A DNA stretch of 63,847 nucleotides from a virus. The position numbers and the translations under genes are program-made. Below are positions 42,091 to 50,410 of this stretch, in pieces. Position 1 is the stretch's first letter. Every line of letters starts with the position of its first letter. The notes under the pieces are model-generated. The model ran no database searches and had not been told where the DNA came from. It was given only the letters and a program-made list of their open reading frames with translations. The stretch lies in IMG/VR virus record IMGVR_UViG_3300023241_000001, positions 1-63,847 of that record, one strand, 5' to 3'.

Positions 42091-42309
42091 TTAATCTTTG
42101 TCTTGGTTTCCTAATAGTGTGAAAGTAATTCCATTCTTTCTCATTTCTACGAGCAAAGTGTTAACTATTTTGTTCATAACATATTCATTAGCAAAAGGTC
42201 CGTGAGTATGTATATGCCCTGTCTTATTAATTACCACTACTAAATGCTCATCAGCATCATTTAACTCTGGAATGTCATTTTTGTTCTCGCAGTTAAATGG
42301 ACATTTCAT
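42091..42309 (-). CDS. Small hypothetical protein, 72 aa
   Basis: MKCPFNCENKNDIPELNDAD, then LVVVINKTGHIHTHGPFANE: Cys/His-containing N-terminus, alpha/beta remainder. Overlaps RNase H by 17 bases. Found between RNase H and the regulator; function unknown. Confidence 0.6.
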   Translation of the reverse strand: MKCPFNCENKNDIPELNDADEHLVVVINKTGHIHTHGPFANEYVMNKIVNTLLVEMRKNGITFTLLGNQDKD

Positions 42310-42715
42310 TTATCCCTCCAGTTTTTGCTGCTCTATCAGCTAAATGGATTAATTGTCTAGGTATCCAACTTATCTTGAAGTTTAATACTTGCTGTTTTAA
42401 TTCCATAAACTCTAGATAGAGCAATTTTGTGTTTTTGTGTTTAATCCTCCAATATCCTTTTGCTTGATTGACAACAGTTTTGCTATCAGAAAAGATATAC
42501 TTTTCAGCTTTTCTATCTTTTTTATTAGCAAACCTCATCCCTGCAATTAGCGCTGACCACTCTGCCTGCATACTTGTCTTGATGCCAATATCAGCACAAT
42601 ACCTATAATTAGGCAGAATGATTTTTGAGTTTCTAGAGCGATCCCAAGCTACAACTCCTATCGATGATGGTCCGGGATTACCTCTACTAGATCCGTCACA
42701 AAGAATTACTATCAC
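42293..42715 (-). CDS. rnhA: Ribonuclease HI
   Basis: 140 residues. Catalytic pattern: CDGSSRGNPGPSSIGVV (Asp7), QAEWSALIAGM (Glu52), YIFSDSKTVVNQAKG (second Asp) and IPRQLIHLADRAA (last Asp). Removes RNA primers or R-loops during replication. Three bases separate it from the ParB-like gene upstream. Confidence 0.9.
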   Translation of the reverse strand: MIVILCDGSSRGNPGPSSIGVVAWDRSRNSKIILPNYRYCADIGIKTSMQAEWSALIAGMRFANKKDRKAEKYIFSDSKTVVNQAKGYWRIKHKNTKLLYLEFMELKQQVLNFKISWIPRQLIHLADRAAKTGGINEMSI

Positions 42716-42718
42716 TGT

Positions 42719-44311
42719 TTAGCTCCCTTTTATCATTTCTTTTGGCACTTTTGTTTTTGTAAGTCCTAACATTTCTTTAATAATTTCTCCCTTCTTTTCT
42801 TTCCAAGCTAAGCTACCTACTTTAAGTTTCAATTCTTTTGACAGTTTTTGCAAACCAGCTTTTGAGAATTTTTCGAGATATTCTTGAGTAATTCTGAATT
42901 TCTTACCGATATTAATACCGGCTTCTTCACCAAGATCCTCTAATTCTTTTGTTTCGTATTTACTCAATCTATCTAACACAACTTTTTCAACAATTTTAAG
43001 CAATTCATCGGTTTTTAATTTCAATAAGAAATTTTTAAACTCTTTTGTTCCTCTTACTTCGTAATTTGGTAAATCTTTCTTAAATCCAAGATAACCAGAT
43101 ATACTATTACTTGCTCCTGACTCCATATCAAAGAGTTGGTCAAGCAATATTCGATTAATTTGCACCACTTTAGCATTTACCTTGAGTTCAGATATAAAGA
43201 ATTGTCGTTTAAATATATCCACTCTGTTTGCTTTCTGCCTCGCTTCATACTGAGCTGATGCATCTATTTCTTTATCACCTGTTTTGATTGACATTGCTTT
43301 ACGCTCTACTGCTTTTGATTTCCGCATTGTTCGTTTGAAGCAATCTCTATTCAAGCAAACTTGTTTCTCTCTACCGGTTGGTCCGATAATAATAGCAAAT
43401 GTTGGACAAGTTTTTATGCACTCTGTTTTGAATTGCTCTGCCGGAAATCCATTACCTTCATAACCAGAAAAATCAACGATGTCTTTTAATAACTCTGCAT
43501 CCTTTGACCCATATTGAGGTTCGGTTTTCAATATTATTACTTTTTTGCCTTTTTTCTTGTACGCTTCCTCTTTTTCTTTTTGTACTTCTCTTATTTTCTT
43601 TGAGAAACAAAGATTATTCATACATTTTCCTTTAAGAGAATTACTCCTATCAAACAAATCATCGTATGTACTGCCATTAAATGAGCAAGTTTTACAATCT
43701 TTCTTGTTAAAGCAAGCAGTTTCTAATCTTTGCGAGTAGTTTTCTAATTCTCCTTCTGCTTTCACCGGAGAATATCGGTAGCGAATAATATCATTAGCTA
43801 AATGCTTTTGGTACTTAGCATCAGATAACCTTGTAAGCACGAATCCATGATCTGCGGAGATTTTACCTTCTTTAATCATTTTCTTTACTTCATCACATAA
43901 ATCAAGGAGTGACAATATTCTCTTTACACGATACTCAGATTTACCAGTGATTACCATAATGTCTTTTGCTTTGTAGTTTTCTCCTAATGATTTGTATGCC
44001 AATGCCTCATCAATAGGGTTTAAATCTTTGCGCTGTAAATTTGCAACTAATTGATACTCAACTCTATCATTTTTTTCAGCATCAACAGATAACACAGGAA
44101 TCTCTGTAAGACCTGCGTACTTTGCCGCGCTGAATCTCCTATGACCATCGAGTAAATCAATTTTACTTCCATTCTTCCTTACTAATAAAGGTTGAAGTAT
44201 TCCTTTCTCTTTTAATGAGATAATCAAACTAGATAAACTTTCTTTCGTAATATCTTTTCTGATATTCTCTCCAACAATTATTTTGTCTATTGTTACCGTA
44301 GATAATTCCAT
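42719..44311 (-). CDS. ParB-like domain protein with Cys-rich middle
   Basis: 530 residues. Residues 1-100 are a ParB/Srx domain (GILQPLLVRKNGSKIDLLDG, then HRRFSAAKYAGL), followed by NLQRKDLNPIDEALAYKSL and a helix-turn-helix (TGKSEYRVKRILSLLDL, then EGKISADHGFVLTRL). Cys clusters around 203-235 and 300-330 (CFNKKDCKTCSF, CLNRDCFK) are typical of plasmid/phage ParB relatives. ParB proteins act as CTP-dependent DNA clamps in partition; without a ParA here a replication or regulatory role is equally possible. Confidence 0.82.
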   Translation of the reverse strand: MELSTVTIDKIIVGENIRKDITKESLSSLIISLKEKGILQPLLVRKNGSKIDLLDGHRRFSAAKYAGLTEIPVLSVDAEKNDRVEYQLVANLQRKDLNPIDEALAYKSLGENYKAKDIMVITGKSEYRVKRILSLLDLCDEVKKMIKEGKISADHGFVLTRLSDAKYQKHLANDIIRYRYSPVKAEGELENYSQRLETACFNKKDCKTCSFNGSTYDDLFDRSNSLKGKCMNNLCFSKKIREVQKEKEEAYKKKGKKVIILKTEPQYGSKDAELLKDIVDFSGYEGNGFPAEQFKTECIKTCPTFAIIIGPTGREKQVCLNRDCFKRTMRKSKAVERKAMSIKTGDKEIDASAQYEARQKANRVDIFKRQFFISELKVNAKVVQINRILLDQLFDMESGASNSISGYLGFKKDLPNYEVRGTKEFKNFLLKLKTDELLKIVEKVVLDRLSKYETKELEDLGEEAGINIGKKFRITQEYLEKFSKAGLQKLSKELKLKVGSLAWKEKKGEIIKEMLGLTKTKVPKEMIKGS

Positions 44312-44312
44312 A

Positions 44313-44492
44313 CTAATCTCCTTGTGTTACTGTCATCTTGACAGCGAGTTCTTTCTTAAAATAATCTTTCTTCAAATAAATCCTCTTCGGGAACACGATT
44401 GGAGATAACTCCTTATTCTTAACTACAAATATATGATATTGTTGTGTAGTTTTGCCTGCGTATTCAAATTCTATCTCCACACTTTTACTCAT
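44313..44492 (-). CDS. Small hypothetical protein, 59 aa
   Basis: The start at 44492 (MSKSVEIEFEYAG) is preferred because AAGGAGGTGAGT precedes it; an upstream in-frame ATG at 44513 lies within the overlap with the previous gene. Beta-rich, basic. Unknown. Confidence 0.55.
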   Translation of the reverse strand: MSKSVEIEFEYAGKTTQQYHIFVVKNKELSPIVFPKRIYLKKDYFKKELAVKMTVTQGD

Positions 44493-44509
44493 ACTCACCT
44501 CCTTTTTAT

Positions 44510-44716
44510 TCATTCTTTATCATCTTCTTGTGGGAAAACTTGTGGTAAAAATGTTAAATCTTCAGGGCATGTAGCAGCTCCAGTATAGTCTCGGAATTTA
44601 TTCCATAGATTATCACAATGATAAACAACAAAGATAAATTGTTTATTCCAAGATTTAATTCTACCTTGCTCTTTTTTAAAGCCACTATCATAAATAACCC
44701 AATTACCAATATTCAC
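44510..44716 (-). CDS. Small hypothetical protein, 68 aa
   Basis: MNIGNWVIYDSGFKKEQGRI, then KQFIFVVYHCDNLWN: SH3-like beta barrel pattern common in phage accessory proteins. Unknown function. Confidence 0.6.
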   Translation of the reverse strand: MNIGNWVIYDSGFKKEQGRIKSWNKQFIFVVYHCDNLWNKFRDYTGAATCPEDLTFLPQVFPQEDDKE

Positions 44717-44770
44717 TTTTTTTAATTCAGCAATTTAAATCAACTCATCACCTCCTTTAAATTTTTTATA

Positions 44771-45064
44771 TTACTTAGTATCTATTATCTTTTTTTGCTG
44801 ATTCATATATTGAATAGCACAGTTTTTTAATTCTCTGATTAAATCTCCTATCAAAGATAAAGATTTCATAGAAACTTCCATTTTACCTAAGGTGTAATAT
44901 TCTTTTGTAGTCATTACAACTGTAGTTATTTTTTTCCCATAATCATCAATAAGAGATACATTAATACTTACACTAGGAAGTGCATTCTTGCACTCAATGC
45001 TTATTCCAGTTATCTCTCCCTCAACAATGTTAATCGGCAACATTTTCATTTCCTTTTTTTTCAT
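44771..45064 (-). CDS. Hypothetical protein, 97 aa
   Basis: The start at 45064 (MKKKEMKMLPINIVEGEITG) is chosen since GAAGGAG lies just upstream; a longer frame reaching 45220 runs antiparallel in phase through the upstream gene and is unlikely. Beta-rich first half, helical second half. Unknown. Confidence 0.6.
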   Translation of the reverse strand: MKKKEMKMLPINIVEGEITGISIECKNALPSVSINVSLIDDYGKKITTVVMTTKEYYTLGKMEVSMKSLSLIGDLIRELKNCAIQYMNQQKKIIDTK

Positions 45065-45077
45065 ATTAACTCCTTCT

Positions 45078-45356
45078 TTAATATCTATATTTTTTAAACG
45101 CTTCATAATCACAATTGACACACATTTTAATATGGTGTGTTCCGAAAATTTTCTTTCCATGCTTTTGTATCCATTCTGCATTATGATTAGAGAGATGACA
45201 ATAAATAGTCCAATCACCAATCTCTCCTGTTACTGCTACCCAACGAAGTTCTTTACCTGTTTTAGCTATAAATAAACCAGACTCATTATCAATAGCTGTT
45301 CCGGTTGCAAATATAAAATGCTTCTTTAGCTCTTTTAACTTCTTAACTGTTAACAT
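45078..45356 (-). CDS. Hypothetical protein, 92 aa
   Basis: LTVKKLKELKKHFIFATGTA, IAKTGKELRWVAVTGEIGDW, HHIKMCVNCDYEAFKKYRY. GGAGGTGAGG precedes the start. Not recognised. Confidence 0.6.
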   Translation of the reverse strand: MLTVKKLKELKKHFIFATGTAIDNESGLFIAKTGKELRWVAVTGEIGDWTIYCHLSNHNAEWIQKHGKKIFGTHHIKMCVNCDYEAFKKYRY

Positions 45357-45368
45357 TTCCTCACCTCC

Positions 45369-45551
45369 TTATACTCCACTTGCTAATTTTCTGAGTGATC
45401 TCCACTCTTTTTCTGACATCATTTTCAACCATTGTTCTCCGGTGTGGTTTAAATCTTTTTTTACTTGCTTTACTGCATCTTTTTTAGTATCAGCATTAAA
45501 TATAAAAAATTTAAACTTTTTATTAACTACTTGTAAGACATAATACTCCAT
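45369..45551 (-). CDS. Small hypothetical protein, 60 aa
   Basis: MEYYVLQVVNKKFKFFIFNA, then helices rich in Lys. AAGGAGGAAA precedes the start. Unknown. Confidence 0.55.
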   Translation of the reverse strand: MEYYVLQVVNKKFKFFIFNADTKKDAVKQVKKDLNHTGEQWLKMMSEKEWRSLRKLASGV

Positions 45552-45567
45552 TTTCCTCCTTCTTTAA

Positions 45568-45741
45568 TTAAAATCTTTCTGTTATTGTTAATTTATTTCC
45601 TTTAACTTCTAAATCACAATTAGAATATCCATTTCTATGAGCCCAATTTAATATAGCCTCTTCTTTAGATAAATTTGGATAAACCTTTTTAAATGCTTTT
45701 ATCTCTTCTGCATCAAACTTTATTATTTGTTTGCTTTCCAT
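45568..45741 (-). CDS. Small hypothetical protein, 57 aa
   Basis: ATG at 45741 after AAAGGAG. The product (MESKQIIKFDAEEIKAFKKV ... TITERF) is a small alpha/beta protein. Fits exactly between its neighbours, which supports it being real. Unknown. Confidence 0.6.
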   Translation of the reverse strand: MESKQIIKFDAEEIKAFKKVYPNLSKEEAILNWAHRNGYSNCDLEVKGNKLTITERF

Positions 45742-45754
45742 AAAACTCCTTTGT

Positions 45755-46036
45755 TTACGTTACCATTTGAGCTATTTCCCAAAGTTTACTCATCTCTTTT
45801 TTATCTTGTTTTACATCTGCTTTAGCATTATCTAATAATCCACTTTCTTCAAAATCTCCGTAATATCCCCAACATCCACCTTTCTCATTTCCTAATTCAT
45901 CCTCTATCATAAATCCATAAATGTTACCACTCAAGTAATCATTCCAAGTTTTAATCAAATCTAGAGCTAAACCTCTTGCTATCTTTTTTGTTTTAGCTTC
46001 TGTTTTATTAACAAACACTAATCCTAATTGGCTCAC
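45755..46036 (-). CDS. Hypothetical protein, 93 aa
   Basis: TKKIARGLALDLIKTWNDYL, then GFMIEDELGNEKGGCWGYYG. The pattern of a helix followed by a short beta part with CWGYYG is seen in small phage early proteins. Unknown. Confidence 0.6.
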   Translation of the reverse strand: MSQLGLVFVNKTEAKTKKIARGLALDLIKTWNDYLSGNIYGFMIEDELGNEKGGCWGYYGDFEESGLLDNAKADVKQDKKEMSKLWEIAQMVT

Positions 46037-46039
46037 ATC

Positions 46040-46357
46040 TCATCTCCGATCGGGAAAATTTCCTTCATTCTTTAGAGCTAAGCTAACTCCGCTATGAATG
46101 TATGCCTCTAGTCTGAAGATATAATATTCTTTAATATATTTCAGAGCTTCTTCGTCATTATCTCCATACTCGTCCACTCCTTCGTTGGCTATACATATTG
46201 CTAATTTTTTATTAACATTAGTATCTACATAAAAATCTCTATGATAGCCAACGAGAAATAATACTTCATCTCCGTTACTATCAGGACTTTCCGGGTCTTG
46301 GTCTTGATAAATATTTATTTTATAACCTTTATATTCTTTCTGTTCTACGATTTCCAT
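46040..46357 (-). CDS. Hypothetical protein, 105 aa
   Basis: YKGYKINIYQDQDPESPDSN, then GDEVLFLVGYHRDFYVDTN. Related in style to phage proteins with a split beta-hairpin and a long C-terminal helix. GGAGGTAGAG precedes the start. Unknown. Confidence 0.6.
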   Translation of the reverse strand: MEIVEQKEYKGYKINIYQDQDPESPDSNGDEVLFLVGYHRDFYVDTNVNKKLAICIANEGVDEYGDNDEEALKYIKEYYIFRLEAYIHSGVSLALKNEGNFPDRR

Positions 46358-46371
46358 CTCTACCTCCTTTA

Positions 46372-46548
46372 TTATTTAGTGATTTTATATTTATACATAT
46401 CTCGTTGAACTCCGCAAGGTTTAATATCCTCAAACCCTTTGTCATCAATATAAGTTTCAAATACTCTTCCATATTTATCTGTTATTTGCCCATTAACTAT
46501 TTTTAAACCCATTTTCTCTTTCAATTGCTTTGTAACTCTTGTTTTCAT
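46372..46548 (-). CDS. Small hypothetical protein, 58 aa
   Basis: ATG at 46548 after AAGGAGGG. The product (MKTRVTKQLKEKMGLKIVNG ... YKYKITK) is basic. Fits between its neighbours. Unknown. Confidence 0.55.
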   Translation of the reverse strand: MKTRVTKQLKEKMGLKIVNGQITDKYGRVFETYIDDKGFEDIKPCGVQRDMYKYKITK

Positions 46549-46630
46549 TTTCCCTCCTTAATATAATGGAGTGCGTAGAGCCAAGGCACTTAGCCTCGCA
46601 GTATTGTTCCGCTCCCCAATATTTCGAGAT

Positions 46631-46822
46631 TTACTTTTCTGGTAGAGTTGTAATAGTTGTAATAGTTTTTCTATCTGCTGAGAATGTATCTGAATAAGAG
46701 ATATCATTATCAACTCTCAAGCGATAAGTTGTTCCTCTTTCCAATATCCTTATCTCTATAATCGTTGCATCTACCATAACTTTATCTCCAATCCCGATCT
46801 CTTTAATTTCTTCTGTTTCCAT
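46631..46822 (-). CDS. Small beta-barrel-like protein, 63 aa
   Basis: IKEIGIGDKVMVDATIIEIR, then TYRLRVDNDISYSDTFSADR: a compact beta protein, OB-like. AGGAGG precedes the start. The 82 bases upstream (46549-46630) show no gene. Unknown. Confidence 0.55.
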   Translation of the reverse strand: METEEIKEIGIGDKVMVDATIIEIRILERGTTYRLRVDNDISYSDTFSADRKTITTITTLPEK

Positions 46823-46835
46823 TAGTACCTCCTTT

Positions 46836-47411
46836 TTATACTTTAACTTTTGTTGAATATAACTCAGACATATCTTTTGAAACTTTCGCTCCGTCTGCCT
46901 CTACTTTCTCCCAATTTGGTTCTTTACTATCTGGATTTATATCCAATTCACAAACGAAGCAATGAGCGTAGTTTGGAGAATTCCATTCATTCCCATTCAC
47001 TCCTTTTTCTTTAGTTTCTCCTTTTGCTCTACCCTGAACATAGATAGTAAGTGTTTTCTTCTCAACATCAATTGCATATACCCACTCTATAAATAGAGCA
47101 TCTGCTGTTTTTTCATTCATTGTTCCGTCAGGAACTCCATCTCTCATAACGAAATCAGGAGTATGGCAATAGCAACTCTCTGGAAAGTTTGACCAACCTC
47201 CACGATGCCCCTTGATATAAATATCAACAAAAGATCGGAGAGCACGAGTTCCGTCATTTGAAACTCCAATTACTCCTTTGTTTAATATAAATTTTTTCAT
47301 CAATATATCCCATATCTCTTTTCCTCTACAAGTAGGATAACCGTCAAAATGACAGTAAACTCCTTTGAATCCAGTTTTTGTTTTCTCCGCTATACAGCTT
47401 CTCGTTGACAT
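46836..47411 (-). CDS. Conserved phage protein (MSTRSCIA family)
   Basis: 191 residues. The opening MSTRSCIAEKTKTGFKGVYC and HFDGYPTCRGKEIWDIL match a conserved protein often found in early regions of large phages, where the N-terminus reads M(A/S)TRS.I...GVYCH.DGYP. Function unknown. Confidence 0.75.
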   Translation of the reverse strand: MSTRSCIAEKTKTGFKGVYCHFDGYPTCRGKEIWDILMKKFILNKGVIGVSNDGTRALRSFVDIYIKGHRGGWSNFPESCYCHTPDFVMRDGVPDGTMNEKTADALFIEWVYAIDVEKKTLTIYVQGRAKGETKEKGVNGNEWNSPNYAHCFVCELDINPDSKEPNWEKVEADGAKVSKDMSELYSTKVKV

Positions 47412-47435
47412 TTCCCCTCCTTTTTTACTCTTTCC

Positions 47436-48386
47436 TTAATTTTTTACTAAAGCCAGAGCAGTATCATACGCTTTCATCTTTAATGTTGCGCCACTCCCGA
47501 GCCAAATATTCTGTAATCTATTAGAGGGATTGTTGTTTTTAATACCTCTAAAATGATCAACGTAACGAGTAACTGCGTTGTAAGCACTCCATAGTGTATC
47601 TTTACTCTCTGAATATTCTGGACGGTTGTGGAGATTCATTAAATCACCAATTTGGTTTTGTTTTCTCTGAGATATATCTAAATCGTCTTTGCCACAGATA
47701 AGAGATGTGAAATAAACCTCTGCTTGCTCATCCCTTACCTTCTCTCCTGCAAATGCTTTTAGCGATTCTTCAAAGTCAGAGTAGAAAGTTACTGCTATTC
47801 CTAATGCTCTTTGCGCTTCTCTTATTTTGCTGTTAATATTTCCTGTATGTCTAATGGAGATTCCGTCTTTAGTTCTGGACAGAGCAGCGGAAAGAGTATT
47901 TTGACATACTACTCTTACAGGAGTGAAGAACATCTTCAAAGCTGAACAGCCATCGTGTGAATTCGTGAGTAAAAGATATTTCTCCACAACATCCTTTTTC
48001 GTTACTTCGATAATATCTGGTAGCTCTGCAAGTATCCATATTCGCTCGCCCTTACCTAAAGCTCCGGCAGTATGATACATTGCAAATTTATCTCCAACTA
48101 CTGAATCGAAGAAATCAAATGACTCTGTATTTTGCACAGGTTGATATGAGCTACCAACAATCCCAAGAGGTTGGTTTGTGTCAATTCTAACTGTTGCGAA
48201 TTTATTCTCGATTTCTACTCGGTCCTCTGTATAAATCTTTTGGAGATTAACTTGATAATCCAACTTTGATGCCTCAATTGCCTCTTTCGCTGTTGCTGGA
48301 TTATCGAGCTTTACTCCTAATCCGTGCCAAGGAACCGCTCCGGTGTAAAACATTCTGTTACCATTCTCATTTAAATTATGAGCCAT
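47436..48386 (-). CDS. DUF932 phage/plasmid-like protein
   Basis: 316 residues. MAHNLNENGNRMFYTGAVPW, HGLG, NFQ-like LGIVGSSYQPVQNTESFDFFD and later SALKMFFTPVRVVCQNTLSAA match the DUF932 (TIGR03299) family present in many phages and plasmids. Function not established. GGAGGT precedes the start. Confidence 0.88.
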   Translation of the reverse strand: MAHNLNENGNRMFYTGAVPWHGLGVKLDNPATAKEAIEASKLDYQVNLQKIYTEDRVEIENKFATVRIDTNQPLGIVGSSYQPVQNTESFDFFDSVVGDKFAMYHTAGALGKGERIWILAELPDIIEVTKKDVVEKYLLLTNSHDGCSALKMFFTPVRVVCQNTLSAALSRTKDGISIRHTGNINSKIREAQRALGIAVTFYSDFEESLKAFAGEKVRDEQAEVYFTSLICGKDDLDISQRKQNQIGDLMNLHNRPEYSESKDTLWSAYNAVTRYVDHFRGIKNNNPSNRLQNIWLGSGATLKMKAYDTALALVKN

Positions 48387-48398
48387 ATAAACCTCCTT

Positions 48399-48590
48399 TT
48401 AACTTTTAACTAAACTCTTTGTTGCGTTTTCACTATCTTTTCTCCCTAACTCGAAGCACCTTTCACAGTTGCAAGATAATTTTCCTGTTCCCTCCCACAT
48501 AACCCAATCTCTGTAGTCAGTAGATGCTCCGATAAAAAAAGATACCTCTTCTTTTACCTTACCGCAGTAGTCGCAATATAATTTCTTCAT
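48399..48590 (-). CDS. Small zinc-ribbon protein, 63 aa
   Basis: MKKLYCDYCGKVKEEVSFFI ... LSCNCERCFELG: two Cys pairs form a treble-clef or ribbon zinc site. AAGGAGGTGAGG precedes the start. Unknown role. Confidence 0.65.
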   Translation of the reverse strand: MKKLYCDYCGKVKEEVSFFIGASTDYRDWVMWEGTGKLSCNCERCFELGRKDSENATKSLVKS

Positions 48591-48688
48591 TTTTCCTCAC
48601 CTCCTTTTTAGAATAGATTTATGCTGAGATAACAAATAATACCTCTTTCTTATATCAGCACAGATAACTTGCTGAACTCTTTTACCTC

Positions 48689-48735
48689 GTCAGAGCCGGT
48701 ATCTCCGGCTGACACCTGCGATTTCTCGCAGGTGT
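48689..48735 (-). terminator. Tandem stable hairpins
   Basis: On the minus strand, a perfect 10-base stem (ACACCTGCGA/TCGCAGGTGT, 48712-48735) with a GAAA tetraloop is followed by a second stem (CCGG core, 48689-48713) with a 2-base bulge. The gap 48591-48746 has no gene. Lacking T runs, these may set mRNA ends or partially stop transcription within the early operon. Confidence 0.55.
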
Positions 48736-48746
48736 TTCGGCATCTC

Positions 48747-49283
48747 TTAGTTATGATAATCAACTACTACTGCCCACTTCTTACCAACTAATTGCTCTTC
48801 TGATAAATCAACCTCATCTTCCTCTATATCGCAGAAATGCTTGTACTCTTCTTCTGCAATCAACTCTTTAATTAAGTTGTCATACAATACTTTATCAATT
48901 ATTTGAGCATCATCTTCCTCTCCGATAGGATTATACTTATCTCTCCAGAAAGGAATTACTCCTGTATAGTCTGGAAAGTATTTATTGAACATAGATGCAA
49001 ATTGTTCTCTTCTCTGTTTTTCTGTATCTTCGGCGCTAGTATTCCAACCAAAATCTTTTTCAAACTCTTCAACGCAAGTTTTTAATTTTACTTTATCTAA
49101 TCTCACCGATGATAAATCTCCTGACCATCTCCCACCTATAACAAACCAATCAGCCATTCCTGAAGCAAATCTCCCTTGCCCGCAGAAGCCATTCTCATCC
49201 AACCAACCTTGAACAAAATGCCTCGCTTCCTTGGAGTCATTTGCTTTTTCTTTATCCATAGTTACTATCATTCTATAATGCAT
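48747..49283 (-). CDS. Conserved phage hypothetical protein, 178 aa
   Basis: MHYRMIVTMDKEKANDSKEA, FCGQGRFASGMADWFVIGGRW, SGDL: the GMADWFVIGGRWSG motif recurs in early proteins of several phages. Acidic C-terminus. Function unknown. Confidence 0.65.
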   Translation of the reverse strand: MHYRMIVTMDKEKANDSKEARHFVQGWLDENGFCGQGRFASGMADWFVIGGRWSGDLSSVRLDKVKLKTCVEEFEKDFGWNTSAEDTEKQRREQFASMFNKYFPDYTGVIPFWRDKYNPIGEEDDAQIIDKVLYDNLIKELIAEEEYKHFCDIEEDEVDLSEEQLVGKKWAVVVDYHN

Positions 49284-49301
49284 CTCTTCCCTCCTTTTTG
49301 T

Positions 49302-49478
49302 TTACCATAACTCGTCTATATAATCAGGTTCTAAACCAAACCACTCTTGACATATTCCGAAAGGCATTTCTCCTTGAGATAACCTTTCATCAAAATCATC
49401 TTTCGCTTGGGAGATCAAATCATCAGCCTCTTGTTCACTGATTCCATCTCTTTTCATTATAACTTCTTTGATACTCAC
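49302..49478 (-). CDS. Small acidic protein, 58 aa
   Basis: GTG start at 49478 (an ATG two bases upstream is followed directly by TGA) with GGGGG upstream. The product (MSIKEVIMKRDGISEQEADD ... GLEPDYIDELW) has a helical D..SE.EA..LI..AK pattern and CQEWFGLEPDYIDEL, typical of small phage early proteins. Unknown. Confidence 0.6.
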   Translation of the reverse strand: MSIKEVIMKRDGISEQEADDLISQAKDDFDERLSQGEMPFGICQEWFGLEPDYIDELW

Positions 49479-49480
49479 AT

Positions 49481-49621
49481 TTACCCCCTTTTTGTTTTGA
49501 AGTAAAGAGCATATAACTGCTTTTTACTCATTTTGCCTAATCTCTTCTTGCTATATCCGCAAGCAAGAGATAAAGCATTTATCAACTCTGATTTGTATCG
49601 AGGAACCAAAAAATCTCTCAT
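49481..49621 (-). CDS. Small basic protein, 46 aa
   Basis: ATG at 49621 after AGAGGTG. MRDFLVPRYKSELINALSLA ... KRLGKMSKKQLYALYFKTK: helix-rich, basic, reminiscent of a short SAP/HeH-like nucleic-acid-binding motif. The stop region contains the Shine-Dalgarno sequence of the next gene. Confidence 0.55.
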   Translation of the reverse strand: MRDFLVPRYKSELINALSLACGYSKKRLGKMSKKQLYALYFKTKRG

Positions 49622-49622
49622 A

Positions 49623-49772
49623 TCACCTCTTTTGTTTAATCACATCATAATTAAAGTCGAATGAGTGTAGTTGCACGTGGAGTTTATTTATCTCGTACTT
49701 TAAACTATGAATTTTTACTTTAATCAACTTTTGTTGCTCTACTTGGTTTTTTACAAGAACTGCTTGTTTCAT
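49623..49772 (-). CDS. Small coiled-coil protein, 49 aa
   Basis: ATG at 49772 after AAGAGGTAAAG. MKQAVLVKNQVEQQKLIKVK, IHSLKYEINKLHVQLHSFDF: heptad-like coiled coil. Fits between its neighbours. Unknown. Confidence 0.5.
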   Translation of the reverse strand: MKQAVLVKNQVEQQKLIKVKIHSLKYEINKLHVQLHSFDFNYDVIKQKR

Positions 49773-49783
49773 TTCTTTACCTC

Positions 49784-50179
49784 TTATTCCTCTCTGTAAA
49801 ATACTTGGTCTTTATACTCATACACTTTTGTCATATCCTTAACCCAATAAGGAGTTCCGAACGCTTTAATATTTTCCCAATGAGTTGCTCCAGAAGTAAT
49901 ATCTTTGTTCATACTCTCAAGCCACGCTTTTTCTGCGAGATCAAATACCCATTGAGGCTCGTTGCTGACGTGCTTCGCATTCTCTCCGTAAACTCCTTTC
50001 AATGTTCCGCGATTCCGTATTGCGCAAGCCACCGCAACCATTCCGATATAACCTTGATTACTCGCTTCACCAATGATTGCTCTTATTGCTCTTTGCTTAT
50101 CAATATTCGCTGAATAACTCGAAGTGTGAAAGATAAGCAGAAAGATAAGAGCTAGTAAGCGTTTTTTGCTCTTGCTCAT
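49784..50179 (-). CDS. SleB-type cell wall hydrolase with signal peptide
   Basis: 131 residues. Signal peptide MSKSKKRLLALIFLLIFHTS, then AIRAIIGEASNQGYIGMVAV with the catalytic Glu expected in GE(A/S), NRG, and the C-terminal GATHWENIKAFGTPYWVKDM typical of cell wall hydrolase 2 (SleB) proteins. It would be exported and cut peptidoglycan as an endolysin. Its place in the early leftward arm, far from the late holin candidates, is unusual. Confidence 0.85.
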   Translation of the reverse strand: MSKSKKRLLALIFLLIFHTSSYSANIDKQRAIRAIIGEASNQGYIGMVAVACAIRNRGTLKGVYGENAKHVSNEPQWVFDLAEKAWLESMNKDITSGATHWENIKAFGTPYWVKDMTKVYEYKDQVFYREE

Positions 50180-50188
50180 TTTTTCTCC

Positions 50189-50338
50189 TTATACTTTTGC
50201 TGATTTACATTGAGATAACCAAAATTCTTGTTTGCAACAAAATACTCCGTATCTCGTTTCCTCACTTGGATGAATCTCTCGGTTGCAGAAAGGGCAATAA
50301 AACTTATGTTCTATCAACTCTCTTAACGCTATAAACAT
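50189..50338 (-). CDS. Small zinc-binding protein, 49 aa
   Basis: ATG at 50338 after AAGGAGGTGAGG. MFIALRELIEHKFYCPFCNR, then GVFCCKQEFWLSQC: CPFC plus CC form a zinc site. Unknown role. Confidence 0.6.
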   Translation of the reverse strand: MFIALRELIEHKFYCPFCNREIHPSEETRYGVFCCKQEFWLSQCKSAKV

Positions 50339-50389
50339 TTTCCTCACCTCCTTTATTGTTTAAATAGCTCATCAGTATGTTATACATAG

Positions 50390-50410
50390 ACGGCGGAGAT
50401 AATCCGCCGT
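50390..50410. terminator. Eight-base-stem hairpin
   Basis: ACGGCGGA pairs with TCCGCCGT around GATAA, in the gap 50339-50486. No T tract on the minus strand. A 16-codon frame (MDDEMLAWLFPESYRD) at 50419-50469 lies just upstream but is too short to call. Confidence 0.5.

Noticed and set aside
44771-45220. 149-codon version of the gene at 44771
   Set aside because: The extra N-terminal 52 codons lie over the neighbouring gene; the ATG at 45064 has a proper GAAGGAG.
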